Part shown: positions 51,730-63,847 of the stretch, piece after piece | How the letters are laid out: each line of letters opens with the position of its first letter | Numbering within the stretch: position 1 is the stretch's first letter | NCBI RefSeq assembly: GCF_026914185.1 | Contig: NC_070571.1 | Span: 806,001 to 870,000, forward strand | Length of the DNA: 64,000 nt | From: Puccinia triticina | Taxonomy: Eukaryota > Basidiomycota > Pucciniomycetes > Pucciniales > Pucciniaceae | Reading direction: 5' to 3' | Program-made: the position numbers and the translations under genes | Notes under the pieces: model-generated | What the model was told of the DNA's origin: nothing | What the model saw: only the letters and a program-made list of their open reading frames with translations | Databases searched by the model: none

Positions 51730-54700
51730 ATGTCCTGACCACCCAATTTGATTTGCCATTGTGAATTCTATGGGTGCAATAAGGCCCAGCATGAAGACGC
51801 GGGTGGTAGGGTTGCTTCGGGGAGGGTCTTGATAGGCAAAACGTACCATATGCACCAGAGGAAAGAAAAACTGCAACTGGAGAAGAATGCGACCACCCTT
51901 TTGCAAACTGGCCCCATCAACTACAACCAAATTGAAGTGAGCGAAGTTTGGTTTACAATCATAAAATTTATTTCTTGGGGCTGATGGATGTGTGGTTCAG
52001 ACTGTTCCGACCACCTCCAACTCAAATCAAAGTGCCTCCACCACAGGGAAGGTGCCACACTTGGAGGAGGATTTTTGTAAACAGGTCATGATGCAGATGG
52101 CTGAATTTGTTTTAAAAAACCGGCTAAGCAAGGAGTGTTCTGCTGCTTTCCTTGAGGCAGCAAGGCAGAACGTCTCATTTCTAGGAGACTTGTGGAGCAC
52201 TGAAGATCGGATCATCAATACAAAATCTATGATTCAACAGATCCCTAAGACTCAGGAGGCGGTTTTCCATCGGCTTGGACTTCTTCCGAATCTTACAACA
52301 CAGATATGTTGTAAAAAATGCTTTGCGCTTTACCCCCTGAAAAAGGATAATCGAGAACCTTCGACTAAATGTACTCAGTCTTTTTTTTCCCAATATCAGG
52401 GATATTGTAAGTGGGCAAAGTCACAAGAACTTGTGCCTGTGTGTGATCAAGAACTCATGAAGCTCGACAAGCATCAATCACGCAAGCTGATTTGAACATA
52501 CTCTTATCTGACTCTCAAGTCCTGGTTGAAAGATCGGCTTTCCCAACCTTCCTTCGAGGGGCTTCTAGATGTAAGTCTTTCAGCAACTAGTTGGGAATCA
52601 CACAATGAAATGGAAGACGTGTGGCATGGAAGTGTCTGGCGAGAATTTCCAAACTTAGACAATGGGACGGGCGTTTACACACAGAATTCCGGAAACCTTG
52701 TGTTTAGCCTGTATCTTGACTGGTTCAATGCTGAAGGAACTTCAAATCTTGGAAAGCATAACTCTATTGGAGCAATCATCTTGATCTGCTTGAATCTTCC
52801 TCCAGCTCAGTGTTACAAGCAGGAAAACATCTTCCTCTTCGGAATTATTCCAGGGCCAAACGAGCCTAGTCTAGACGAAGTCAACCATCTTTTACGGCCG
52901 CTAGTGAATGAATTGAAGGAATTTTGGAAAGGAATATTCTTTGAATCAACAGCTTCTCATGCACAAGGAAGAACTATCCGTGCGGCAATTTTTCCTCTCA
53001 TTGCAGATCTTCCTGCTCTCCGCAAGGTTGCTGGATTTGGAAGTCATGCCTCAATTCGATTTTGCTCTTTTTGTATGTTGAGCAAGAATGAAATTGAGTA
53101 AAGGGACAAAACAAAATTCCCCTTGCGCACAAATGATGAACAACGGAAACAAGCAAATGCATGGCTCCAACTCCAAAATGCAACTGAACGTAAACATTTT
53201 GTCAAGGAACACGGCGCAAGGTGGAGTGTACTCAACGAGCTTCCATACTGGAGGCCAATAGAGTTCTGCTCTATTGAGTTAATGCATGCATTGATTTTGG
53301 GCGACTTAAAGGATCACACAATGCGCTTCATGTCCTTGCCATCGGTTGCGTCCAAGCTCAAGATTATTCAAGAGAAAGATGCAGAATGGCAGAACGACAA
53401 GTCACACACCGAGCATCCTTTTGCAACGTATTCTGGCCCTAGCTCCATAAACAAGGGGAAACGTAAACTAGATGATCTTGAAAATCCAAATGCAAAATCC
53501 GACAAACCAAACAAGCGAGCTTGTGCAGCTGTAACAAAGCAAAAAAGTACCACAGCAAAGCAAGATATCGTTGACAGTGTGCTCTGCAGTGGCTCTGAGA
53601 CAACTTCAGATGGGTCATCATCACATTCATATCGGCTTCGGATTCGGAAGAAGGCTTTATGTGATGCGGATGAGGAGGTAACCACCAACTCAGAAGATGA
53701 TAGTGCCAGTGATCACACTGCCACTCGAGCTCGACATAGAGCCCGCAGAGCTGCTCCATCACCAATACTGGACGTTAATGAACCTAAACTCTTGCCGGAG
53801 GAGCTGGAAATAGTGCGGAGAACAATCTTACATACAATTGTCCCCTCTTGGATTGATTGTGTTCCACGCAACTTGGGATTGGCAAGCCATGGATCTTTAA
53901 AAGCAGCAGAATGGTTGATACTGTACAAAGTTTACTATCCCATTGCGTTAATTCCACTATGGACCAAATTGTACAAAGATTGTGCAACAGCCGAAAGCAA
54001 ACAAAGAATATCTTCACTCCTGGAATCAACCACCCTACTATCAAAAATCTCACACTTTCTCACTCTTCCAAAGATCAAACTACAGGATCTTAGTGAGCTT
54101 GATGGCTTGGTTTTGGAATACCGAAGGTGCCTTCAGGAAGGTTGGCCAACAAAACCAAGCAAGCCAAATCTACATCTAACACAACATTACTCTGATGTTA
54201 TTCGCCGTTTTGGACCCCCTCAATCAACTGCCGCTTGGGCACAGGAAAGAGTCAATGGAATGTTGCAGAAACTCCCTACAAACCATCACATGGGTGAGTT
54301 TTATATTAGTGTGTTTGTACTCAATTTGTAGAATTTTTAAGCTGACAATAAATCGGGTCTATTTCAGATGAGATACCTAAAACACTGATGAAGGAGTGGC
54401 ACATCAACTCAACGTTCCAGCTGATTTTCAAATACCACAATAAAAAAAACATTGTTATCATAGGGAAAAACGACGAGAAGGAAACAACTCAAACTCAGTT
54501 GAATGGAACTTTGATGAAGAAATGGAAGCGAGCTGTGGCTGGTAAGGAGGGTTCAAGGGGAAGGCTGGGTCAAAGTGTAGAAGAACTTCAACTTTCCTTG
54601 ACTGTTGAGGTTGTTGAATACATCAATATCAATGAGAAGAAGTTCACCACAAAAAGCCATCACCCAGGAAATTGCTTAGTGGAGTTCTACTTAGGGAGGG

Positions 54701-54996
54701 ATCAACGATTTGGAGAGGTGGAACAAATATTCCGATCAGAAGAACCACCTGGGAAAACTTGGTTGATAGTCAAACCATTCAAGGAAGTAGCACAACAAGA
54801 AGATCCATACAGGGATTACGCGGATCTCAACTGCCGTCTAGTTCAATCCGATCAGGAGGTTAGTGAGGTGATTGACAGTGGAAGGGTTATTGGTCATGTT
54901 GCAATCCTGGCAAATCCGATCTCAACCTTTGGAATTTCGACAAACACCATCAGTGCTGTTGGATTGGGTACAGCTGTGAGTCTCATTCAATTTTGA
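51730..54996 (+). pseudogene. tnp2-type (Plavaka/CACTA) transposase with three in-frame stops
   Basis: Exons 51730-51936, 52001-54293 and 54368-54996 keep one frame across introns of 64 and 74 nt (GTGAGC/GTGAGT donors, TTCAG acceptors). The N-terminus has the C-x-C-xxx-G-C...H cluster (LICHCEFYGCNKAQHED) typical of fungal tnp2-like proteins. The middle carries LDWFNAEG, LNLPP, GIIPGPNEPSLDEVNHLLRP and IELMHALILGDLKDH, matching the tnp2 domain order (DDE-type nuclease). The C-terminus contains KSHHPGNCLVEFYLGRD. About 1040 codons, normal for the family. Stops: TGA 51736-51738, TGA 52493-52495, TAA 53099-53101. It would move CACTA-type ends; the 17.4-kb element at 2751 has that kind of end. Confidence 0.85.
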
Positions 54997-55431
54997 TACA
55001 ACATTTGTGTACATACTTATCTGAATTTTGGGTTTGTTTTGTTTTGTTTTTTTTTACGTATGAAGGGGTGGGAGGGCCTTGTGAATTGATTGAAAATTGA
55101 AGGAAGAAAAAGGGATAACTGATTATCTGCCAGACCCCCTTTTCTTTGTTGTAAAATTCAGAAACGCATTTTCCACATATTTGGTGTTGTTTCCCTTGAT
55201 TTGCAATAGTGATACAAATCCCCATCAGCCTCAATTGCTGAATATTTCACCGAATTTGATGCACTTTAGCCAGTTTATCCTTTATTACTCTACTTTCTCC
55301 TTTTCAACCGTCAAACTCTGCTCAAAGCGCTTTTTCTCTTGAACTACTGCATAAAATACTCTTTCAACCATATACTGTCATTCTTCTGAGATCTGCTTTC
55401 ATCAAGTGTTCGAGACAAACTTCTGTGTGTC
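54997..55431. other. Short spacer between transposase and gene C
   Basis: No supported gene; promoter region of gene C presumably lies here. Short AT-rich ORFs only. Confidence 0.5.
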
Positions 55432-57142
55432 ATGCCTTCAGAATTCAACGAACAAGACGGGGCTGGGAATGAAGACAACAGGAATGATGCCTCTTCTGGT
55501 GTGGGTCCGGATGATAGTTGGATTTCGGCGGTTGTAGATGGATTAATTCCCAAGTTTGGAGTCAATGGAAGCGCTTCTACAATGGAAACCGGTGTTGGTG
55601 GTCAGTGTATAGTTAAATTTGATTGGTTTTCTGCTTGCTGATAGATGGGTGCACTTACTAGCAGGAAGTGATGCCCAGGAGCCAAACCAGCCATCAAAAC
55701 TGCCAGAGACTTCTCGATTGGATCCAAAGTTTGTGGTGGAGAATGCCCGGCGTGCAAGGGAGGAGGCAGAAGCAAATGAAGACCACCATCGAGCTGAAAA
55801 GAGGTTGAGGGGTATTGCGGGAAAACAGGCTCTGGCAGAACATTGCGACAAACTATCTCGTGGTATCCAAAGCTTTGTAAAGTTCTTTCTTGGAAATCCT
55901 GACAAACCTCAAGATTATCCGCCTGCGCCGACGCGTGAAGAAATCAAGGCCCAGTACTGGGTGGACCAACGGACGGCTTCAATCAAAAGGGAACTCGATC
56001 GATTACGCCAGAGGCTCCAAGGGAAGACTCCTGCAGAGTTAGACTACTTCGCATCTCTGGCAGAGAAGGAAATCCAAAAGAACATCCAGTTGCCTTCTTT
56101 CATTCCCGCCGCTCAGAAGGGTAATCATAAAGGTCAACCTGTCAGCTCGCAAACTAAGGGTGATGTGGAGAGAGCTCTTGCTTTGGCCGGCATCTCAAGG
56201 CTCACTTTTGAATGGGAAATTAGCCACGGCGTTGTATCAACCTGGAACTCAACCATCTTATAGGTGTTGGGAGGCAAGTCTGTTGAATGGCTTCGACGAT
56301 CTATGCCAGTCACCGATGAACAGGCAGCCCAGGCGCCAGCAATAATCCAACGATGGGTCCGTACCAAGTCCCTCGAGATTCAACAATTCAAGAACATGAG
56401 CAGCGACACTTATAGTAAGATGAAGGACGAAAAGGCAAAAAAGGTGCAGTACCAAAGATGGAAAAAGAAGGTAAGTCACCATTTTTTATTGCTAAATTTT
56501 GTTTTGTGTCCCTGTCTGATGAATTACAAATTTTGCATTGGCGGATGGATGTTCAAGATAAGGGAAAACAGCTGCACAATGGTCGACAAAGTCTTCCAAA
56601 AGAATGTCCAGCTGGCGCACATTGTTGAAAACAAGGACTGTGGCTCCGACATTGAAGATGGCGAGCTGAACATGTTACCAGTAAGAATGTGTCCGAATTG
56701 GCGTAGTGGCGATCTCACTTCGGTACTCCACTGCCTTGACAAAATGGTGAAGGCACAGGTGCAGCACCACAAAACCATCGAAACCAACGAGAAGATCTAC
56801 GGCCGCTCTAAGACAATTTTCAAGACTTTCAAAGGCGCGAGGGGGGTGCCCAGAGATTTGCCTCAAGATTGCTATGATGACGCCTGGTGGGAAAAGTTGA
56901 GTCCATTCGAGCGGGAAACCATCTCAACAGTCAAATCATTTGGCCTCAAGGATATTACGAAGAACCTTGAAACACACTGTCATGGTACAACTATAACAAG
57001 CGATTCTAATGCGGCATCTCAAAGTCCCACTCAGACCAAGAACAAGCGACGATTGGAAGACGATTCTGGGAATGCTGGTCCAAGTACGACGTCTGGGGAA
57101 GGTTCGGGTGAAAAGGGAGGGAGAGGGATGAATGTGGATTAG
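55432..57142 (+). CDS. Unknown family, paralogue C (coiled-coil), one in-frame TAG
   Basis: Exon 1 55432-55600, intron 64 nt, exon 2 55665-56470, intron 87 nt, exon 3 56558-57142; phases agree throughout. TAG at 56261-56263 interrupts exon 2 in frame (CAG-to-TAG would explain it; a 33-nt intron seems too short). The protein starts MPSEFNEQDG, has a long charged helical region (ARRAREEAEANEDHHRAEKR, and IKRELDRLRQRLQ), a domain with MCPNWRSGDL and GVPRDLPQDCYDDAWWEKLS, and a Ser/Thr/Gly tail. It is a paralogue of gene A (48529-49631). It is transcribed in the same direction as the transposase and followed by the motif pair 57326/57460. If the TAG is real it is a pseudogene. Function unknown. 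Confidence 0.65.
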
Positions 57143-57325
57143 ATTGACTTCTCTTTATGCTTATTTTCCATATGCTTTTGACTATCCATTTTCCCTTAGT
57201 CGAAATTGGAGATAGTTGGGGTACTTTGTGCCAATATGAAATCATACTCTCCTGTGTGCCAACCGGATTGTATGTTTGAGTTCCACTCTGCTGGAGTAGG
57301 GCCAAAAAGAGGATTGTCCTTATTT

Positions 57326-57359
57326 GTCACTCTCATGTACGCGTGTACATAGCAGTGAC
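57326..57359. promoter_or_regulatory. 34-bp dyad motif, copy 3
   Basis: GTCAC, TCTC, ATGTACGCGTGTACAT, AGCA, GTGAC; 184 bp after the stop codon of gene C. Confidence 0.85.
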
Positions 57360-57459
57360 ATAGCCCTCTAATGCAATCATAGCAAAAAAATGATATGCGA
57401 GGCAGTCTGCATGTAGATCTTCATGTAGCGGGTGAAATTTCATGTTACATTTGCATGAT

Positions 57460-57493
57460 GTCACCCTGATGTACGCGCGTACAAAAGGGTGAC
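57460..57493. promoter_or_regulatory. 34-bp dyad motif, copy 4
   Basis: GTCAC, CCTG, ATGTACGCGCGTACAA, AAGG, GTGAC; 100 bp after copy 3 and about 550 bp upstream of gene D. Confidence 0.85.
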
Positions 57494-58045
57494 TCAAGTT
57501 CATACACACTTCAGATGGACTTCCAGTACACATATCACCCATTTCCTCTTCTAAACCCACATATATTGTTGTCAGTACCACATGCTTTCCTGAGAAATCT
57601 CTTTGTAAGTATGTGCTTACGTTTGGAATTCCATGATTTGCTGTATCTTTTGAGAGTACAACAGTTTCATGGTTGGCTAATGATCACGAGATAATCCACT
57701 ACTCTGTAAACAGAAAGTCACGTGATATTCCAGTTCTGACCTCCTCTTTGAATAAGCATGCATATTTCAGGCTGATCCGTTTTAGGCTAATGAGTACATA
57801 AGATTGGGAAGGGTTTGGCCATGCCAAACAAATACGTCTTTGTAGTTTATAACAAAGGTGGATTGTGGGTGAACAAAGGTTAGGTTAAAGGTTTTTCACA
57901 CAATGGGAGTATTCTAGAACCGTGCACGAAGACTACATAAGAGCCTCCTTCCCAGCCCATTCACCCCACATCAATCAAAAATCTCAACATCCTATCCTTC
58001 ATCGTTCAAAATCCTCCTGATATCATTCTAAAATTTCACATCAAC

Positions 58046-60605
58046 ATGGAAAACAATCAGCCTGTTATTTCGAATGCGCCTTCCAACACCTCATCCTCTT
58101 TGGACCCATCTTTTCCACCGGGTGCTTTGACTCTCCCCCCAAGTATATTATTGCTAGGTTTCAGATAATCACCCGCTCTCTATGTACATCTAATTCACTT
58201 GCTTCTTTTCATAGGTCAAAATGTCATTGAAGCAAACTTTCCATCCAAGACTCTACCGGCCCCCACGTTCAAAGAGTTTGCAATCAGAAAAGACGACCCT
58301 GGTGCAACTCTCCCACTGAATCCCGATGAACCCATCCTTGACAATGAAATCCAGCAAATTACAGCAGAAGAATTTGGCTACACGATCCAAGCCGCCGAGG
58401 AGGCTGCTAAACATCTTGCCAAACTCAAGCTCCCCCGAAGTTGGAAGAAACAGGTGGACGAACTTTCTCATTCCATCAACAGCACCAAGCGCAGTAAGTC
58501 ATCTATTTCCAGATTTCCCCCTCCCGAAACAACTTCGTGGTGAATTTCTTACTGACATCATTTTATAGCATGGGAGGAAACTGGTGAAATTCCAGATGAC
58601 GAAGCCATTAAGATACAAACCGGTAAATCCAGTTCCAACTCACCAAAAACATCGAAAGGATCCAGCAAGCCCCCCAAGAAACGCGCCAGGAAAGCAAACT
58701 CCTCCAAGCCAGTCGATTTGTTGGTCAAAAAAAATAACACATCAACACTCACCACCCCATTGCAACCAATACCACCTTCAAACTCGCCAAACCCATCCCA
58801 AATTCCGGTCTGCAAAGATTCTCGAGTTGAACATTGTCCTCCCAAAGATCCTCATTCCCCAGATCTTCCCATCCAGAGCACCACCACCGATTCAGGCAAC
58901 GTGGTCAACTCAATCGATCCAGGAGCTTCTCCGGCTCCTGTAACAACTTCCAATCCCCTAGAACTTGCTCCTATTGACCAAAACCCTGCACCAAAATCAA
59001 CTGCCAAAGATCCCCCCAGTATTTCCCCATCGAATGCCACGGAGAACAATGATCAACAACCAGCCCTTTCCAAAAACGATCAACCTGCTGCTTCCCACCC
59101 TCACCAAAATAGCTCCACCTCAGAAACTCAAAAGTCAACCAAATCAATCCCTTCTAACCAAAACCCTGGCCCAACGACCTCTTCAGGTCAACCAAATCAA
59201 ACTGGCATCGGCCCACAGAACCGATTTTCCACCAACCCCCCCTCAAAATCGCCTGCTCGGCTACTTACCATTCTCAAGTCTGACGATGTGCGAATTGAAG
59301 TGGTTCGCATCCACCGCAAGTTTGATGGAGCCAAGCCTTCCTGGCAAAAGTACCAAACAACCTGGGCGTCCCTTACTCTCCTGGTCCAATTCCGAGCACA
59401 GTCAATGCAGACATCAGTTCCATCCAACCCTGAATTCCGCTTCCAACGCACCTCCTGCTCATATGCTTCGTGGATCAAAACCATAAGCTCTTTGTGCAAG
59501 TACTCCATCATTATATCATAATTCCTCTTAGAAATCATTCTACGACTAACTTTATAACCATTTATTTTATGTAGCAACAGAGTTCTTGTCACCATCTTCC
59601 AACGAACAATGGTACTGCCCTGATGTTATCGACTTTCCCCTGCTTTCTACCTTCGGAAACAAAGATATCCCTCCCCAATCCTATATATCAACAGCTGCCA
59701 AAACCCCTCATCCGGAGTCAACCCTAGTCCGCTTTCTCTATCGCCTTCTACACCCTGCTCAAACTTCAATCTCTGATTGGGCCAAGCTGGTTGCAGCCTC
59801 TGTTGAACTCATGGCCGATAGTCTTTATGTCCCACCTGCACCCACCGCCGTACACGATGAAGACCAACTCATTCAAGGCGTGCAAGTACTTCAACATATC
59901 GAGGCCATCAAAAATTCTTCCTCGAGCTTTGACACTGTGGAAGACAACCCTGGCGAAGACTCTCAACCTACTCAACGTTCTCATTCCGTTGATGTTCTTC
60001 ACGAATTTCGAAATTCAATTCTTGATGTCTTATCAGCATATGTTATATTCCAAACCCATGCACTGAGCGAACCACCATTGACAGATGCGCAGAAGAAGAC
60101 CAATTCACGCAACCTTTGCACGACCACTCGGAACCCATCTGGCACTGTTATTACCTCTGAAAACAAATCGTTGGACTTGGCAAACATTCGAGCTGAATCA
60201 AACCGTCAACTCCAATCATACCAGCACCGCCAGAACTACCAGCCATTGATTTTCTTTGTGCTTGCTGGAGTTCGGGGCCTTTTTCTAGCGTCCAGAAACC
60301 ATCGCCATGCTTCCACAATTGATTGCATGTCATTCAATCAGGCAATTACGGTAATTAAACAACACTCAACTGCGTCACACACGCCTGAGGAACCCATATG
60401 GAAGAACCTCTCAGCTTATATCGTCAAAATCTTTGCACCTGTCTTTCGCTTGCCAAACAAAATATCCCACCTTGAAAAGACACCAACTCGATATGATCAG
60501 ATTGCTGAAGCAATCACTATGGATTTTCTCAATCACTGGCGTGAAATCCAGCCCACTTCCCCGTTTCTTATTCCTCATTCATCACATCAAATTCAAAAAA
60601 GTTGA
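58046..60605 (+). CDS. Gene D: multi-exon gene of unknown function
   Basis: ATG at 58046 (MENNQPVISN). Exons 58046-58142, 58215-58493 and 58569-59499 join in frame (introns 72 and 75 nt, GTATAT/GTAAGT donors, TAG acceptors). A last exon from about 59575 to 60605 is clearly coding (NEQWYCPDVIDFPLLSTFGN ... SYQHRQNYQPLIFFVLAGVR) but is one base out of phase with the obvious donor at 59500, so there is a frameshift or an unrecognised splice site. The protein has an N-terminal acidic/helical part, a long Pro/Ser/Thr/Asn-rich linker with a basic cluster PPKKRARKA, and a folded C-terminal half of about 400 residues. The basic cluster suggests a nuclear protein. I do not recognise the family. Confidence 0.6.
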
Positions 60606-61143
60606 TTCTCAAAGCGTGTACATAGACAAGAGCTTATCTCTTTATGCTAGACAAATCAATACTCTTGACTGCCTTTTTCCCAAATTTTACGTGTTTATCT
60701 TCTTGTGATTTGTACATGGGGGGAGTATTGAGCTTCTCACCCATTCACACCAAAATTCAGATATACTTTCTAACACGGTGAAATGTGGATCATATGCAAA
60801 CACACTGCAGAGCCAGCTTTGGCACGCATAGAACACATGAATTGAGGAATGAAGAGATGAAAATCAGGATAAGATTTCATGAGTCATACTATCCATTGAC
60901 ATGCCCGTTGGAATTTTTGATACATTTATTGTGTGAGACAAAAAAGAAGTGGTGTAAAATTGAGTTAGGTCCGCTTGTGTCAATTTTTTTTGTTTTTCTT
61001 TCTTCTTAAGGCAACAGGGAGCCTCCAATCCTTCACTTTCAGCTGGAACCTCTTCTTTGGAGCACCCCTTAAGCCATATTTTGATATTTCAGATCGACCA
61101 AGTTTCACCGCACACTCGACCTAACAAAAGCTCCAAAAATCTA
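60606..61143. other. Convergent spacer between gene D and OB2
   Basis: No gene; short ORFs only. Both neighbours end here, so it should contain two 3' ends. Confidence 0.55.
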
Positions 61144-61840
61144 TCAGGAAATGTCATATGTGTCACCTGAAAAATAATGATATTGAACCACACGTACACC
61201 TACAGCAAGTAAACCACCAAGACTTGGGACTCGCGATGCCATGCCCCCAAACCGAATGGAATCGCCAGCGCTAATTGTCTGAAAAGTTTGAAGTGCCTGA
61301 TCACGACTGAGTGAAGCCAGTTTGATACAGCCAGATTGGGACTGAAAAAGGACATTGAATAGACATTTTTTAAGCGTATAATTTCTCCTCTGAAACTATT
61401 TATTAATTCTAGAGGGAAATTCATACCTGTTTCATGGTCCCATCAACTACCTTAATGTGAGTCACACACTCCCGAATTGGATGCCACTCCACCTTTGCCA
61501 CTCGAGCCGTCCCAAATACTTCTGCATTTTCATATTCGTATAATCCGGGAAGTTGCCCCTGGTGTACATACCAGTCTAACATCTCTACTTTAATTGTTGG
61601 TTGGTCTGAATCAGGACATATGGTTAATTTTCCGCAAAAGAATACCTGGCTAGAACTATCATTGAGGATGGGATGATTAGCTGCATCCAACGACTTGAGA
61701 ACAATGTGATATTCTTGATAGCTATTGTTGCGGTAGGGAAGATGAAATAAGGCTATAGGGGTTTGCATATGAATCTCTAGCCCATCACTGTGTATACTAC
61801 GCTTGTTTGAAAGAAGTACATTTGCTGCGATTTCAATCAT
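61144..61840 (-). CDS. OB2: paralogue of OB1, 203 aa, two exons, intact
   Basis: Minus-strand exons 61427-61840 (ATG MIEIAANVLL) and 61144-61341, intron 85 nt (GTATGA .. TTCAG), stop TGA 61144-61146. Alignable with OB1: VFFCGKL / IYFLSGRL, then AEVFGTARVAKVEW / CYGFGVVVSKVEA, then AGDSIRFGGMASRV / VGREVVISGYIA. In both genes an intron sits in phase 0 after a Gln (TMKQ and YDVQ) ahead of the last block. The pattern of short strands and conserved Gly suggests an OB-type barrel. It is shorter than OB1 and lacks its basic tail. It lies in the tnp2/SNF2 cluster, 468 bp from dyad motif copy 5. Single-stranded nucleic acid binding is a guess. Confidence 0.65.
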
Positions 61841-62308
61841 TCTGTTGATAAATTGAGCTGATTAATATGAGAGCTAGTGAAGTGCTCGGGGACACCAAGA
61901 GCAAGGGAGGTATGAGAAAAAACAGACCCAACCACCTCAAGGGTTGATTCATCTTATGGCCCACATGTGTGATGGGTCTGGCAGTGATCCTTTTTTGGTG
62001 GTTTGATCCAACAAAGGCAACACTTCTTCTCAGGCCTTCATGAATTTTTTAACTTTAAAGATTAATTGTGGGGACACCATTACATACGGTAGTTAGTTTA
62101 GTGGTATTCACAGGTGCCTTTGTCCTTCACCGTTGGTAGTTGGACCACCCCTTACAATCACCGTGGGTTTGGTCCTGAGGGTGTTTGTTTGTTTGTCTGT
62201 TTGTTTGTTTGTTTGAATTCGTTTTCAGCAATCCCCTTGTGAATTTATTCCCTTTCACTCTTTTATTTGGACACACTTGGTCCCTTTCAGGCCTGACAAC
62301 ATGCCAGT

Positions 62309-62342
62309 GTCACTGCGATGTACGCGCGTACATGGTAGTGAC
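62309..62342. promoter_or_regulatory. 34-bp dyad motif, copy 5
   Basis: GTCAC, TGCG, ATGTACGCGCGTACAT, GGTA, GTGAC; upstream of OB2 (minus strand). The core is a perfect palindrome. Confidence 0.85.
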
Positions 62343-63847
62343 ATGAGTAGTCTTCTGCTTCTTGTCCCCTCCTCTGACCACAGACATGGGACCAATGCCC
62401 TATAATAAAGACTAACCAAATTGTATAAATTTATGCATTGTATCTGGCCCAACAAAAAAGGCAACAGTACCAAATGTTTTTGTTGTCAATGGCATTGGTC
62501 CCAATCCCGTTGGAGACCCCAGTCCCTGGCTTCTGCCAAGCTCTGATCCAAACATTCAATCTATAGTAAAAAAACTTCTCCATAATTCATTATCTTCTGA
62601 AAATTGTGTTGACAAAATTCCAACCTTGTAATTAAGTTGCATCTCAAAGAAAATTTCACAAGTGTTCAAACTAAATCTTGGAAGTAAAATTAGATTATTT
62701 GTTTTCTGAATGCTTCTCTGAAGGCATACAAATAGAAATTTGGATGGAAATCACCTATCTTTGATGCATCCACAACACTTACAATATTTCAAGATATTTA
62801 TCAACCCATTTTATTAGTGGTTGCATTTGTTCAATGTAAAGTGCGATGTAGGTCTTTCCCGCAGATCCTAGTTGTGTCCTGCATTCCGATCCCGTGAGAC
62901 TTTTTACATGTGGTGCACCTGACCAAAAATAATCCGCAGCCAGCAGAAATTGTTAATATTATCATCTCCCCCACATTAGAACAACTAAACTGGCCTTCAA
63001 ATTACGTTGAATTTTATCACCATGGTTATGTCTCAAGGCTCAATGTATCCACCCAATTCCACCTCATCTCCTGGTCCGAACCCTCCACAGTTGAAATCAT
63101 CTAGCCCAGGTTCACTAATTATGCGCATTGGGGGGGGGGGCTGATGAGAAATAGGCAATTGCTTGGCATTAGTCATTACTCTTTTAACTTTGGCTGTTGA
63201 TTTTAATACCCAGAAAGATAGCACACATGTTTTCGCCCCAGATCAACAGCCACAAGAAATCTGTCAGATGAGTTGTCCCAATCCAAAAAAGATGGCTTGT
63301 GATTGGTACTGTCCCGGCTATGAATACACTTTCATCTCTTTCTTTTTTGAAGACCCGGAAAAAGCTCTCCAGACTGTGGAATCCACTGTCTGCATCCAGA
63401 AAATAACATTGTGAAGTCATTTTTGCGGGTGAGGAGAAGAGTTCCTTGCAAGCACGTTTGTGTTGTAGCAGGCGTAAAGACAAACCCTCAGGGTATGTTA
63501 AAAAGGCTTATTTCAAACATATGTCACATTTCCAGAGGATAAAAGAGAAACTGAGCACAACAAGACAAAATCTGACTCCAGAAGCCAATCACATCAAAGT
63601 TACTATCAGGTTGGTTAAGTTTGAAAAAGCAGTTTTTCAAAAGGGAAAGCATGATTTGTTTTTCCGTTTTGTTTTTGAATGGGTCATCTGGGTGAAAAAT
63701 AACTCATGGCTAGTGTGAAAACCTGGCTCAGGAGCCATCTACCCAAATCTTGAGTTCATGTCTTTATTGTTGTTAATTCTTTGCATTGTCTCATATCATA
63801 CTCAAATCACAAGTCGTCCCTTGGTAACACTTGTTATACATACACAG
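62343..63847. other. Possible exons of an unplaced gene
   Basis: Two plus-strand frames look exon-like: 62910-63104 (PSNYVEFYHHGYVSRLNVST) and a Cys-rich stretch after a CCCAG acceptor at about 63213-63414 (CQMSCPNPKKMACDWYCPGY). I could not join them in one frame or find a start, so no gene is called. A G11 run lies at about 63131. Confidence 0.35.

Noticed and set aside
56229..56263. A 33-nt intron removing the TAG in gene C
   Set aside because: GT..TAG borders exist but the length is below that of all other introns seen here (51-126 nt); an in-frame nonsense change is more likely.
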